From: Closterium sp. NIES-65
Lineage: Eukaryota; Streptophyta; Zygnematophyceae; Desmidiales; Closteriaceae
Length of the DNA stretch: 64,000 bases
Assembly (NCBI GenBank): GCA_948144175.1
Contig: CANXME010000532.1
Span: 4,512,419-4,576,418, forward strand
Reading direction: 5' to 3'
Under the pieces are notes generated by a model. That model worked only from the letters and a program-made list of their open reading frames with translations. It was not told where the DNA came from and searched no databases. Made by a program: the position numbers and the translations under genes. Positions 1 to 9,139 of this stretch are shown piece by piece; the first letter of the stretch is position 1; every line of letters starts with the position of its first letter.

Positions 1-446
1 TCAGCAGGAAGCGCAGCGCGGTAGCGAGTGTCACTAGTGCGGAGGTGCGTAATGAGGTCAGCAATAGTGGGAAAGGCAGCAAGGTCAGGGAAGAGGTACG
101 GTAGCATGAGGCGGCTCAGTGCAGCAGTGGCAGGGAAAGAGTAGCGTGCAACTACAGCGTCGTACAAGGTCTGAGCACTCTTGTACTGGCTAAAGTGTGC
201 ACGCTCAGTGGTCGGTAAGTGGCGGCGCACAGCAAGGCGAGCAGCAGCGTGACGTGTTGCCCACTGTGAGCGAATAGTGGCGTCAGCATCAGGAGCAGGG
301 GCAGGGGAGGCACCTGAAGTGAGGTCAAACAGGGAGAGGCCGTGTGCCCTATCGCACTGCAGGAAAAGCTGCAGATCATCTACCCAGACCTCAAAGTCCA
401 CTGCCCGACCCTCAGCGTCAAAGGTGAGAACGCTAGAGGAAGCCAT
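1..446 (-). CDS. copia-A gag, N-terminal part (partial)
   Basis: The ATG is at 446-444 and the frame stays open to the window edge (about 148 codons). The start MASSSVLTFDAEGR is followed by a conserved stretch with FEVWVDDLQLFLQCD. Further on come HAAARLAVRRHLP, HFSQYKSAQ, a RYSFPATAALSRLMLPYLFP segment and DLITHLR. These match, position by position, the gag pieces at 3842-4229 plus 8583 onward and the fragment at 37900-37997, which identifies it as the capsid-forming Gag of this copia lineage. The ATG was chosen because homology starts there and the upstream sequence is tandem-repeat leader. Nothing appears broken in the visible part. Whether the downstream pol is intact cannot be seen. Confidence 0.8.
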   Translation of the reverse strand, partial: MASSSVLTFDAEGRAVDFEVWVDDLQLFLQCDRAHGLSLFDLTSGASPAPAPDADATIRSQWATRHAAARLAVRRHLPTTERAHFSQYKSAQTLYDAVVARYSFPATAALSRLMLPYLFPDLAAFPTIADLITHLRTSDTRYRAALPA

Positions 447-504
447 AACAGCAGTAGGCAGGGCAGTGCAGTGGCAGAGAGTGTGCTCTTACCAGGTAGG
501 TGGA

Positions 505-715
505 GCGATCGGGCTGCTCGGCGGCTCAGCTGTCGGGCGGCTCGGCTGCAGGGCGGCTCGGCTGCTGGGCGGCTCGGCTGCTGGGCGGCTCGGCTGCTGG
601 GCGGCTCGGCTGCACGGTGCTGGGTGGCTCGGCTGTCGGGCAGCTCGGCTGCTGGGCGGCTCGGCTGCCGGGCGGCTCGGTTGCTGGGCGGCTCGGGCGG
701 TCGTGCGGCTCAGCT
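505..715. repeat. short tandem repeat in copia-A leader (GGGCGGCTCGGCTGCT units)
   Basis: About a dozen imperfect units of roughly 16-17 bases built on GGGCGGCTCGGCTG lie between the gag start and the longer repeat. The same motif in the opposite orientation occurs in the copia-B leader (17465-17710), and a related one in the captured fragment near 38160-38250. It is untranslated leader. The long ORFs through it are low-complexity artefacts. Confidence 0.8.
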
Positions 716-794
716 GGCCGGCGGTTCGGCTGCTCGGCGCTGCGGGCGCTGGGAGGCGGGGTCCCAGGTGGTGGCGAGGTCGCAGGTGGCGGCG

Positions 795-1500
795 TAGCGG
801 GGCCACGACGGGGCCGTAGCGGGGCCTAAGCGGGGCCGTAGCGGGGCCGACGGGGCCGAAGCGGGGCCCAAGTGGGGCCGTAGAGGGGCCGACGGGGCCG
901 AAGCGGGGCCGCGACGGGGCCGTAGCGGGGTCGTAGCGGGGCAGCAGCGGGGCCTAAGCGGGGCCGATGGGGCCGAAGCGAGGCCTGAGCGGGGCCGCGA
1001 CGGGGCCGACGGGGCCTAAGCGGGGCCGACGGGGCTGTAGCGGGGCCGTAGCGGGGCCTAAGCGGGGCCTAAGCGGGGCCGACGGGGCCGTAGCGGGGCC
1101 GTAGCGGGGCCTAAGCGGGGCCGACGGGGCTGACGGGGCCGTAGCGGGGCCGTAGCGGGGCTGTAGCGGGGCCTAAGCGGGGCCGACGGGGCCGTAGCGG
1201 GGCCTAAGCGGGGCCGACGGGGCCGACGGGGCCGTAGTGGGGCCGTAGCGGGGCCGTAGCGAGGCCGACGGGGCCGTAGCGGGGCCGTAGTGGGGCCTAA
1301 GCGGGGCCGACTGGGCCGACGGGGCCGTAGCGGGGCCGTAGCGGGGCCGTAGCGGGGCCTAAGCGGGGCCGACGGGGCCGTAGCGGGGCCGTAGCGGGGC
1401 CGTAGCGGGGACTAAGCGGGGCCATAACGAGGCCGACGGGGCCGTAGAGGGGCCTAAGCGGGGCCGTAGCGGGGCCGTAGCGGCCTAAGCGAGGCCGTAG
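795..1500. repeat. GGGGCC-rich tandem array in copia-A leader
   Basis: Some 60 degenerate 10-12 base units such as GGGGCCGTAGC, GGGGCCTAAGC and GGGGCCGAC alternate in runs over 700 bases. The array lies between PBS and gag of copia-A. It has no spacers of constant length, so it is not a CRISPR. It contains frequent stop codons, so it is not coding. Confidence 0.85.
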
Positions 1501-1641
1501 AGGGCGGCTCGAGGGGCAGTAAGGGCGGCCAATAGGGGCCACTAGGGCGGCTCAAGGTGCTACTCGGGTTAGGAGCTAAGCGCGCTTCGGGCAGGAAAAA
1601 AAAGTTCGTGGTGGGCCCTAGGCAGTATTCCCACTCGGGAA

Positions 1642-1655
1642 CCTGCTCGATACCA
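1642..1655 (-). promoter_or_regulatory. copia-A primer-binding site
   Basis: Minus-strand TGGTATCGAGCAGG directly follows the LTR end. It matches the initiator-Met tRNA complement TGGTATCAGAGC except for one missing base. Confidence 0.7.
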
Positions 1656-1787
1656 TGACGAGAAGTGAGAATGGAATGAATGAACTATGAAACAGTTGGG
1701 TAAAAGTACTAACCCTAATTGGGTTGTACCCCTTATGGGCTACCCCACTACAGCCTACACAAATGTATAAGCTATAATGTTCTGACA
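1656..1787 (-). repeat. copia-A 5' LTR (132 bp)
   Basis: It starts TGTCAGAACATTATAGC and ends CA on the minus strand. It is clearly homologous to the 135-bp copia-B LTRs (16621-16755 and 23175-23309), including the TATA-like stretch and the CATTCATT tract near the end. Confidence 0.85.
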
Positions 1788-2500
1788 TCAGCCAGTGCCA
1801 TAAATGACACCGTGTAGTAATGAAGAGAAGCCAGCTACGACCAGACACGCATCTTCATGCGAGCTTGTTTTGAGGTGGATACATGCTCGAAGTGATCTCG
1901 CAAGGCTGCGCCCCACTCCCTCTACGTGCATATCTTGGTCACACCGAATATTGATGTTGCCACTTGATTAGCTGAAGTTGAGGTCCCGTCTGCCGCATGT
2001 GTTACACCTGTCAGAGTCCCCTTATCCAAGGTACGTCGCCACCACTCCAGACCTGGTCCTTGTAGAAGCGGTACCGCGTATTAAATACGCGTGGCATTGT
2101 TGTCATCGTTAGCTTGCGCTACAGTAAAGAAGACCTCTGCGCCAAATAGCGACCCCTTCACTGTAGTCGCCTTGTTGGTAGGGTTGAACGGGGGCGGGCT
2201 CGTGGGTTTTATCTTGATTTTAGTAACTTCAAGTGCTGTTGTCGTCGGCGCTGCCAACCAAACGCTTTCCTTGTTGCCGTGTGTGAGCTCGTTACTTGTA
2301 GCGATGCCGCTCACTCAATGGCTGGTGGTATCGCCTTCTTTAACGGGAAATTTCTGGCGCGCCTCACCTCGCGCCTGACGTAGTCCGCGTTTTCTTCACA
2401 TAGATGCATAACTTCCATTGATAGTGCCTGCATGTCCTACTGCATTTCTGCCATTTGCGCCATCATTTTGTTAACGGCTTCCTGGTCCATGAGTCATGCA
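1788..2500 (-). pseudogene. Ty3/gypsy gag remnant
   Basis: Minus-strand translation gives a helical N-terminal part (around 2460-2370, MMAQMAEMQ and CEENADYVRREVRRAR), then a KPTSPPPFNPTNK segment and the retrotransposon-gag signature GPGLEWWRR, followed by WGAALRDHFEHV and SKQARMKMRV. This order is that of a gypsy capsid domain. Several in-frame stops and at least one frame change break it. It is truncated at 1787 by the copia-A LTR, so it is older than copia-A. It differs in sequence from the gypsy element at 4230-8577. Confidence 0.65.
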
Positions 2501-3039
2501 CTTTGTCTAGTAGGCCGAGGGGTTTCCGTGGCCTTCACGCAAGTGGAAAGCAAGAACTATTGGAGTCGGACAGGTTTAAGTTAACAAACCTTGCAGCCAA
2601 CTGCTGTGCAGTCCACTCTACTAGCCAATACATGCTACTAAATTACCCTAAAAAAGCGAGGTGAACTAGGAAAGTAGCTATGATATTTGGAGTTATGACT
2701 TGTAAAACGGAGTTGCGCGGAAAACGAACATCTAAGATGTGACTTAATGAACCGACAATACAATGAAGGTACGTGATAATATAGTCGCTACCCTAGCTAG
2801 GAGGAAACCTCGGGAATGCGAGGCTGGGTGCAGGTTTGGCGAAGGGAAAACCGAAGGCGACACGAAGCAGCCTCGAAATGGTGGATGTTGGCCAAACGTG
2901 CGAAGTACAAAAGTGTCGGGGTTGTACGCGTAGCAGTCAACCCCGATAAGGAAAAGGAATTTTCTCTACACCCACCTTCCAACTATTCTCGCTACCTACC
3001 TAAGTTACATAGTTCTTGAGATAATATCAGCTAGTTAGT
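2501..3039. other. no recognisable feature
   Basis: Moderately AT-rich sequence with only short ORFs and no similarity to families I recognise. It may contain the degenerate 5' LTR of copia-C (a weak TATCAGC-like string lies near 3026), but I cannot place its ends. Confidence 0.4.
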
Positions 3040-3405
3040 TCCTAGGACTTAGCCCCGTATCGCCCCGCATTGCTCCGTATCACCCCGTGTCGCCCTGTAT
3101 CACCCCGTTACGCGCTGCCTTGCTGTATCTCCCCGCATTGCCCGCGGTGCCCCATGCTGCCCTACGCTGCCCGCGCTGCCTGCGCTATAGGAGCTGCGTG
3201 CACGTGTACATCAGCGTGAACGAGCAGCAGAGCTCTGCGTGCATATACAGCAGCACGCGCACGGACTGCAGGCGCCACGCCCACGCTGCCGGGCCTGCGC
3301 TTCTCGCCTCATTTTGTGCTGCCCCTCCCCGTCCCGTCACAAGCAGGGGCAGCCACATAAGGCACCCGCATGTGCAGCAGCAGCCGCCACACGCACTGCA
3401 GCAGC

Positions 3406-3537
3406 TGTCAAGCTATATTTGTTATAGCTTCTATTTGTTAGTCTAGGTGTACTTTCTCTTCACTAAGGTTAGGGTTAGGTCTCCTATATCTTGCTTGATA
3501 GTTCATTCCTTAGTTAATTGATTCTCATATCCAAACA
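3406..3537 (+). repeat. solo LTR of the copia-C family (132 bp)
   Basis: It begins TGTCAAGC, ends CCAAACA and is flanked by the perfect 5-bp duplication GCAGC (3401-3405 and 3538-3542). It resembles the 3' LTR at 11744. The surrounding leader reads through on both sides, so this is an inserted solo LTR and not the 5' LTR of copia-C. Confidence 0.8.
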
Positions 3538-3841
3538 GCAGCAGCCGCGCGCACAGTTGCACATGCAGTCGCATGCGCAGCACTTGCTGCACGCACAGCT
3601 GCATGCGTAGCATCAGCAGCTGCCGCAGGCGCCACAGCAGCTGGGCGCCCACCCGCTCACCCCTCCCCTCGTTCTAAGGCTCCGCAGCCCCTCGTTCTAA
3701 GGCCCCACTTCTCCCCCCCCCCCCCCCCTCCTCCTCCAACCTCTACCCCCCCTCTTCTAAGGCCCCGTGGCCTCCCGCTAGAAGGCCCTGCGGCCTTGCA
3801 TGCACCCGACCGCACTCGACCCCTCTTAGCCACTAGAATTC
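3538..3841 (+). other. copia-C leader with poly-C tract
   Basis: Non-coding, CAG/GCA-rich, then units like TTCTAAGGCCCC, and a 16-base C run at 3713-3728. AGGCCCCG-GGCCTCC palindrome-like units also occur at 26600-26760, linking that region to the same family leader. Confidence 0.6.
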
Positions 3842-4229
3842 CCCACCTGGCTCTCCCGCGCCAAGCTGTACATTTAGAGTCAGCGCCACGATGGTGACAC
3901 GCTTTGGGCGCATGCCTCCAGTGACCTGCTACCCGAGCGCCCTCCTGACCTTCCTCAGCAGCCTACTGTTGTACACCGGGAGCGCTTTGGCTCAGGCGCG
4001 TACTGCTCTTTCGGTGTGGCAGTCTCGTGATGCTGCTGCCCGCATTGCCTTTAGTAGCCTTCTTCCCGAGTCTGAGGAGGCCCATTTCAGCCAGGTCCGA
4101 TCTGCCAAGGATTTCTTTACTGCGATCAAGTCTTGTTACTCCACTCCCACCTCAGCCTCTCTTGGTCGTCTATTCATGCCTCTTTTGTTTCCCAATCTAG
4201 GCTTGTTTGACCGTACTATTGACCTTGTC

Positions 4230-4607
4230 TGTGAAGATCTGGGATCGAGCTCAGAAAAGATGATTCAAATTGAATTGAATTGAATGTCCACCTGGGTACA
4301 ACACGAGGCTATATATAGGCTCGACACAAGGCCCCGTAACCAGGTGTTACGCGAAGGTTCCGCGGGTCGCGAAGCGTCCCGAACAGATCCTTACCGAATT
4401 CGGTAGAAGGCAATTGGGTGGCAACCGAAAAGCCAGAATTCGGTGCACGCAACCTAGCTCGGTGCTATAACTATAATAAAATATAGGAAAGCACCTAGCA
4501 AAGGAAATCAAGCAATTCATGCATGCATATGATTATCCTATGCTAGAAATAGCATGATAAAGTAGAGGCAAGCAAGCATAGCTGGCATAAGCCGTCGTAC
4601 TCTCACA
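4230..4607 (-). repeat. gypsy 3' LTR
   Basis: TGTGAAGATC...CTCACA, 378 bp. The adjoining minus-strand polypurine tract (4610-4617, GAGGGGGGA) marks this as the 3' LTR of the minus-strand element. Confidence 0.92.
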
Positions 4608-4608
4608 C

Positions 4609-4618
4609 GTCCCCCCCT
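4609..4618 (-). promoter_or_regulatory. gypsy polypurine tract
   Basis: Plus-strand TCCCCCCCTC immediately inside the LTR gives a minus-strand GA-rich run, the plus-strand primer site for reverse transcription. It abuts the pol stop codon. Confidence 0.75.
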
Positions 4619-6405
4619 CAAAGCTGGGTGGCGTGAGATACACCCTGCTTGACAAGATAGTCCTTGAGAGCACGGCGTGCGTTGCCCATATCAGCTTCTG
4701 CAACCCAACTGTCCTCAGTGGGGTCGTATCCCTTCCAGCGTATCAGGAACTCGAGAGTCTTGCCACCGCGGCGCCGATGAGAGAGAACGCGCTTGATCTC
4801 GTACTCGGGTTCATCCTGTATGAGAACAGGTGGTGGTGGCGGTAGTTGCCGTCCCTGGAACTGTTGGTTGGGGTCCTTGTAGGGCTTCAGTAGCTGGACA
4901 TGGAAAGCGTTGTGAAGCTTCCATGTATCTGGTAAGCGCAAGCGGAATGTAACTGGTGTCACCTGTGCCTCAACGAGAAAAGGACCACAGAAGCGAGGCC
5001 GGAGTTTGGATGGAAGGTGAGACAGGTTCAAGTTGCGCGATTCAAGAAGTACCTGATCTCCGACTGCTACTGAGTGATCACATCGCTGACGATCGGCATA
5101 CTGCTTCTGGGAGTTCTGCATCGTGGTGAGACGTCGCTTAGTCGTCTCCCATAGCTGCTGCATGGTGGTGACGAAGTCATGTGCGGCTTGGACGTGTGCC
5201 GGTGTAGTTGGATGCATTGGTGTGAGTGGTTCCCGTCCGTAACACAAGAAGAAAGGAGTTTTCCCTGTGGCCGCATGTAATGCGTTGTTGTAAGCGAACT
5301 CTAGGGTTGGTAACTGTGTGTCCCAGTGGCTGACGTCGTCCTTGCAAGCTGTGCGCAGTAACTGTTCAACCACTTGATTGAGTCGCTCTGTCTGTCCGTC
5401 AGTTTGGGGGTGGTATGCTGAAGAAATTGCAAGCTTTGTCCCCAATAGTCCCATGAGCTCCTTCCAGAACTTACTCGTGAATTTGGGGTCTCTGTCTGAG
5501 ATGAGTGTTGCGGGGATGCTGTGGATGGTGATCATGCGGTCGAAGAAGAGTCGAGCAGTTGCTTCAGCTGTAGCTGTGGCGTTGGTCGGTATGAAGTGAC
5601 CCATTTTGGAGAACTTATCGATCACCACGAGGATGGAATCATGTCCCCGTGAGGTCGAAGGAAGTCCTGTGATGAAGTCGAGGCTAACGACCTGCCATGG
5701 CTGCTCCGGTACGGGTAGAGGCTGAAGTAACCCTGCTTTTTTCTGCTTGCTGCTCTTCATCCGCTGGCACGTGTCGCAAGAGGTGACGAACTGCTGCACG
5801 TCTGCTGCCATCCCGGGCCAGTAGTAATACTTCGCTATCCCTGCTAACGTCTTGTTGCTCCCGAAATGTCCCGCGTAAGGTACGTCGTGAAACTCCTCCA
5901 ATAGGATCTGCCGTAGCGGGGCGTAATTCGATACCCAAATCTTTCCTGAACCCTTCCTTACAACTAAGTCCTTCTTCCACTGTAATAGCTTCTTAATGAG
6001 GTAGGCGATGGGCTGCAAACTGTGTTCGTGATGCTGCATCAGTACTGCTCTGACTGCTTGGTCACTAGCGTCTGCTACCACCACGTAGTTCTTGTCTGGA
6101 TCCGGTAAGATGAGTACTGGCGCTGTAGTCAGTGCTGTCTCTTTGTTCAGTGCCAGTGTCGTTTCAGGAACGCTCCTTGTATCCGTCAAGCTTCGCAGCT
6201 CCACTCGTTTCCCGTTGTTGTAGATGCACGTTTTCCGGTTGACCCTGTCGATCTTGGGGTTGAACCGCTTCAGAAAATCTTGCCCCAAGATGAAATCTAA
6301 TCCCTTGATATTCGTGATCGGCAACGTCGGCTTCCACCTCAACGCCCCTATCTGCAGCTGCAGTGTTGACTTTCCGTGGATGGGAAGCTTCGTACCGTCC
6401 ACCAT
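4618..6405 (-). CDS. gypsy pol: protease tail, RNase H remnant, integrase, chromodomain (RT deleted)
   Basis: 595 codons, open throughout. Residues 1-85 are the end of the aspartic protease (ILGQDFLKRFNP). Around 90-140 the frame jumps into the start of RNase H (PDKNYVVVADASDQAV). By 150 it has jumped again into the integrase N-terminus (H near YAGHFG, then CDTCQRMK). The catalytic core shows SLDFITGLP, ISDRDPKF and a QTDGQTERLNQ segment with the glutamate. A GPF/Y-like module (FCGPFLVEAQ) follows, and a chromodomain ends the protein (EYEIKRVLSHR, FLIRWKGYDPTEDSWV). A complete gypsy pol is roughly twice this length; the RT palm with its YVDD-type box and most of RNase H are missing. The frame joins the protease ORF upstream apart from one stop. 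Confidence 0.88.
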   Translation of the reverse strand: MVDGTKLPIHGKSTLQLQIGALRWKPTLPITNIKGLDFILGQDFLKRFNPKIDRVNRKTCIYNNGKRVELRSLTDTRSVPETTLALNKETALTTAPVLILPDPDKNYVVVADASDQAVRAVLMQHHEHSLQPIAYLIKKLLQWKKDLVVRKGSGKIWVSNYAPLRQILLEEFHDVPYAGHFGSNKTLAGIAKYYYWPGMAADVQQFVTSCDTCQRMKSSKQKKAGLLQPLPVPEQPWQVVSLDFITGLPSTSRGHDSILVVIDKFSKMGHFIPTNATATAEATARLFFDRMITIHSIPATLISDRDPKFTSKFWKELMGLLGTKLAISSAYHPQTDGQTERLNQVVEQLLRTACKDDVSHWDTQLPTLEFAYNNALHAATGKTPFFLCYGREPLTPMHPTTPAHVQAAHDFVTTMQQLWETTKRRLTTMQNSQKQYADRQRCDHSVAVGDQVLLESRNLNLSHLPSKLRPRFCGPFLVEAQVTPVTFRLRLPDTWKLHNAFHVQLLKPYKDPNQQFQGRQLPPPPPVLIQDEPEYEIKRVLSHRRRGGKTLEFLIRWKGYDPTEDSWVAEADMGNARRALKDYLVKQGVSHATQL

Positions 6406-6429
6406 CGTTGCTGTAAACTGGGTTTCTTC

Positions 6430-6750
6430 TTAGGATTCTCCAATTTTCTCCAACGTCCCGCGGTCGCACACCGAGTGGGACGCACCACTGTCCACCAGGG
6501 TGTGGAGGCGACGCCCGTTGCAGATCACCTCGAGTACTAGTGGTTGCTGCTGCTCCGAGTATCCGTAGATGGTATCGCTTATAGGATCGTAGGGTACGTC
6601 GAATATGTTATCCCTAGGTCCTGCGCTCAAAGATGCAGCTTCAGTATCAGTTCTCAACTGAGAAAGGTTAGAAGGATTTATCCGAGGCTGATTCGGCTTC
6701 TCTTGGGCCTGGAACCTTCCACTAAGCCTTTGCAGCTGTGTAGGCTTCAT
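6430..6750 (-). pseudogene. gypsy protease, separated from pol by one TAA
   Basis: 106 codons containing the aspartic-protease motif LVDSGASHSV about 20 residues before the end. It is in the same frame as the pol ORF starting at 6405; only the TAA at 6430-6432 intervenes, and translation beyond it (EETQFTAT) leads straight into pol. I infer one continuous protease-pol frame with a nonsense mutation. The gag frame just upstream differs by one register, as is common at gag-pol boundaries. Confidence 0.75.
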
Positions 6751-6770
6751 CTGTGGGGAACAGGGAGCCT

Positions 6771-7307
6771 TTAAACAGTGCTGCTGGGAGAGAATATTAA
6801 CTCCTCGGAACGCTCGGTCCCCATAATACCCGGTACCGGTTTAATTTCTGACTCTCCCTTAATAAAGGCTTGAAACCCACGAGAAGTAATATTCTTACTT
6901 GTCGGGGTATGCGGCTGGAGTTTCCCGGTCGGTGCAGGGTCTTGTTTTGCGGATCCTCCATTAGTCTCGGCGATTTCCCCTGGTGCCGGCTGGTCGTGAC
7001 GTTTTAAATTTGCGCCACCATATTCTCCTTTTTTCGCCCTCTCCGAAGTTGCCACGTTGTCCGTTTTCTGCTTCGGGGGTGCCGCACTGTTCTTGTCCTT
7101 CAGCTCCGCACACCTTCTCTTCATTTTCCAACACGCCAAGATACGATGTCCTGTAGCGCCGCAAAATTTGCACGTCTCATTATTTGCTAGCCGCTGCTCC
7201 ACATCGCCCTCGTCGTTCTCCATCGGGTCGGCAGTCGTGGGTGGTGCCAATCGCCCCATGCCACTAGTTGGCTTGTTGCGTCGTGTTCCGTAGTAGCTAC
7301 TGTTCAA
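6771..7307 (-). pseudogene. gypsy gag C-terminal part with zinc knuckle
   Basis: Basic, low-complexity nucleocapsid region with a canonical CX2CX4HX4C knuckle (CKFCGATGHRILAC), followed by Lys/Glu-rich sequence. It is in frame with the N-terminal gag ORF at 7341-7769, from which a TAG at 7341-7343 separates it. It binds element RNA in the family's usual model. It ends at a stop just upstream of the protease ORF. Confidence 0.8.
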
Positions 7308-7340
7308 CGTGTCGAACTGTTCGATCAGTGCTGCCGGAAA

Positions 7341-7769
7341 CTACGCCCACGTCCCCTCGCCTTGGACTATTCTGTTGTTGATCCACTCTAGAGCTGGGCC
7401 TCGTAACAGTGTTGGTGCGAGCCGTATGTGCATTGCGTCTTTTGTCGGGGTCGTGCATCTAACGGCTTCGAAGTAAATTTCGAGTTCAGCTACAAATCGA
7501 CGAACATCGTTCCTTTTTCGTGTAGGATCGAACGCCTCTGGTAGCCTCAGCTTCACTGCTTCGAGGTTAACTGTAGCTGCTGCCGTTGTCGCATGTAGAA
7601 TTGTCGGTGTAGCCGCTGCTGCTGCTCCTACTGTTGTTGCTGCTGCTATGGCGGTTGCCGACAGGTTCGCAAGGAGTTTTTCGAGTCGTGGGAGCGCCGC
7701 ATGTATTTGCTTATGCTCAGCACGTAACTCCGCGATTTTCTGTACTGAAATATCTCTTTTTTCCTCCAT
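7341..7769 (-). pseudogene. gypsy gag N-terminal part
   Basis: 142 codons from ATG 7769. There is a predicted coiled-coil start (KIAELRAEHKQIHAALPRLEKLL), an Ala/Thr-rich linker, then the capsid signature: LPEAFDPTRKRNDVRRFVAELEIYF and APTLLRGPALEWINN. The capsid domain appears shortened before the TAG at 7341. The frame continues into 6771-7307. Confidence 0.8.
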
Positions 7770-8184
7770 TTGGCGATTTACAGGAAGATGCGCGATGAAA
7801 ATAATCGAATTCTAGGTGCTGGTCGACTTACTGCGAGTCAAATTGACTGTAGAATCGACGAGCACGAATTGTGTAGGTTGCGTAAATCTCCCTTAGGCGA
7901 AATTCGCGTCCGATCTTGGCTGTTGAGGAGAAAATCGATCCGACGTTCCAAATTCCAACTTTTTTGGGCGAAATTCTCTGGGCCGTTGAGATGAAACTCG
8001 ATCGGACGGTCGAAACTCCAACCTTTCCACTAGTAAATCAGAGGGGTGTTCGAAAACCGAATTGAGGGGGACTTAGAAAAATTGCGCGGAACTGGTTTTA
8101 CGTACCCGTATCGGCGCTTTCGTTGTCGCCCCCGCGGTTTTTAAAGGCCGGAACTAAGCGGTTGAAGACCTCGCGTGTAAACCC
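7770..8184 (-). other. gypsy untranslated leader
   Basis: No ORF of substance and no tandem repeat. It lies between the PBS and the gag ATG on the minus strand. Confidence 0.6.
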
Positions 8185-8198
8185 GCTCTGATTACCAA
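8185..8198 (-). promoter_or_regulatory. gypsy primer-binding site
   Basis: Minus-strand TTGGTAATCAGAGC lies one base from the LTR end. It is the initiator-Met tRNA complement with one additional A. Confidence 0.75.
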
Positions 8199-8199
8199 G

Positions 8200-8577
8200 T
8201 GTGAGGATCCGGGATCGAGCTCAGAAAAGATGATTCAAATTGAATTGAATTGAATGTCCACCTGGGTACAACACGAGGCTATATATAGGCTCGACACAAG
8301 GCCCCGTAACAAGGTGTTACGCGAAGGCTCCGCGGGTCGCAAAGCGTCCCGAACGGATCCTTACCGAATTCGGTAGAAGGCAATTCGGTGGCAACCGAAA
8401 AGCCAGAATTCGGTGCACGCAACCTAGCTCGGTGCTATAACTATAATAAAATATAGGAAAGCACCTAGCCTAGGAAATCAAGCAATTCATGCATGCATAT
8501 GATTATCCTATGCTAGAAATAACATGATAAAGTAGAGGCAAGCAAGCATAGCTGACATAAGCCGTCGTACTCTCACA
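8200..8577 (-). repeat. gypsy 5' LTR with TATA box
   Basis: 378 bp, TGTGAGG...CTCACA, about 3% different from the other LTR. The only strong TATA candidate is TATATATA at 8280-8287 (shared with the other LTR), a likely Pol II promoter for the minus-strand element. Confidence 0.9.
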
Positions 8578-9139
8578 TTGTCGCCCACCTGCGCTCGCTC
8601 GACACTAGCTACCGTGCTGCTTGTACTGAGGCTCAGCTTGCATTCGCCCCCACCCCCTCCCCCCCCCTAGACATCACTATTCACTTCATAGCCACTAGCA
8701 TCCCTGACTGCCTTGAACCTGTACACGACTCGCTTCTTCGAAAACACCCTAGTGAGCTCACTCTCGATGTCCTTGAGACCGCTCTCAAGGACATAAAGAG
8801 CAACATCTGCTCCGTTGCCTCCACTTTCGGCGCCATAGTTCCCCCACTCTTTTAGGGGTGTATTGTCCCCCAGCTCCCCCCCAGGGACGGCGGTGGTGGC
8901 GGAGGGGGTGTTGGAGGTAGCGGCGGTACTAGTGCGTCTAGTGGAGGCAGCACTAGAGGTGTTAGTGGGCCTGCAGGCCCCACGGGTGGTGGTGATGGAC
9001 CAGTTGACTGGTACATAGCACAATAATAACTGCAGTCACAGCAGCGACAATAGTCACAGGAGCAACACCTATAGCAGGGATACTAGCAGCAGCAGGGGCA
9101 GCCGCAGCAACAAGTTTAGCGGCAAGTGCAGCAAAATTC

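Larger units (their letters stand above)
1..1787 (-). mobile_element. Ty1/copia element copia-A, 5' part, cut by window edge
   Basis: Read on the minus strand, the order is LTR (1787-1656), primer-binding site, about 1.2 kb of tandem-repeat leader, then the gag start at 446. The rest of the element lies left of base 1. The LTR matches the copia-B LTR at 16621, so both belong to one family. The element interrupts a gypsy gag remnant at 1788. The target duplication cannot be checked because the other end is outside the window. Confidence 0.85.
4230..8577 (-). mobile_element. Ty3/gypsy chromovirus-type element with pol deletions
   Basis: Two 378-bp LTRs (4230-4607 and 8200-8577) bound an internal region with gag, protease and pol on the minus strand. 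TTGTC is duplicated at 4225-4229 and 8578-8582. The LTRs differ at about a dozen positions (roughly 3%), so the insertion is not very recent. The integrase-chromodomain end makes it a chromovirus-like gypsy. The reverse transcriptase is absent, so it is non-autonomous. Confidence 0.93.
3842..9025 (+). pseudogene. copia-C gag, split by the gypsy insertion
   Basis: The first piece (ATG at 3891, ending at 4229) shows WQSRDAAARIAFSSLLP, AHFSQVRSAK and SLGRLFMPLLFPNLG, and stops at codons for DLV. After the 4348-bp gypsy element and one TTGTC copy, translation resumes at 8583 with AHLRSLDTSYRAA, then DITIHFIATSIPDCLEPVHDSLL and a Gly/Ser-rich tail ending at a TAA near 9023. One in-frame TAG lies at 8853-8855. 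The homologous junction in copia-A reads DLITHLR without interruption, which supports the join. The N-terminal part is diverged and the true start codon is uncertain. Confidence 0.8.

Noticed and set aside
795-1500. CRISPR-like array
   Set aside because: Units are contiguous 10-12 bases with no unique spacers; the setting is a eukaryotic retrotransposon leader.
2091-2378. 95-codon hydrophobic plus-strand ORF as a membrane protein
   Set aside because: It is antisense to the gypsy gag remnant, whose motifs are recognisable.
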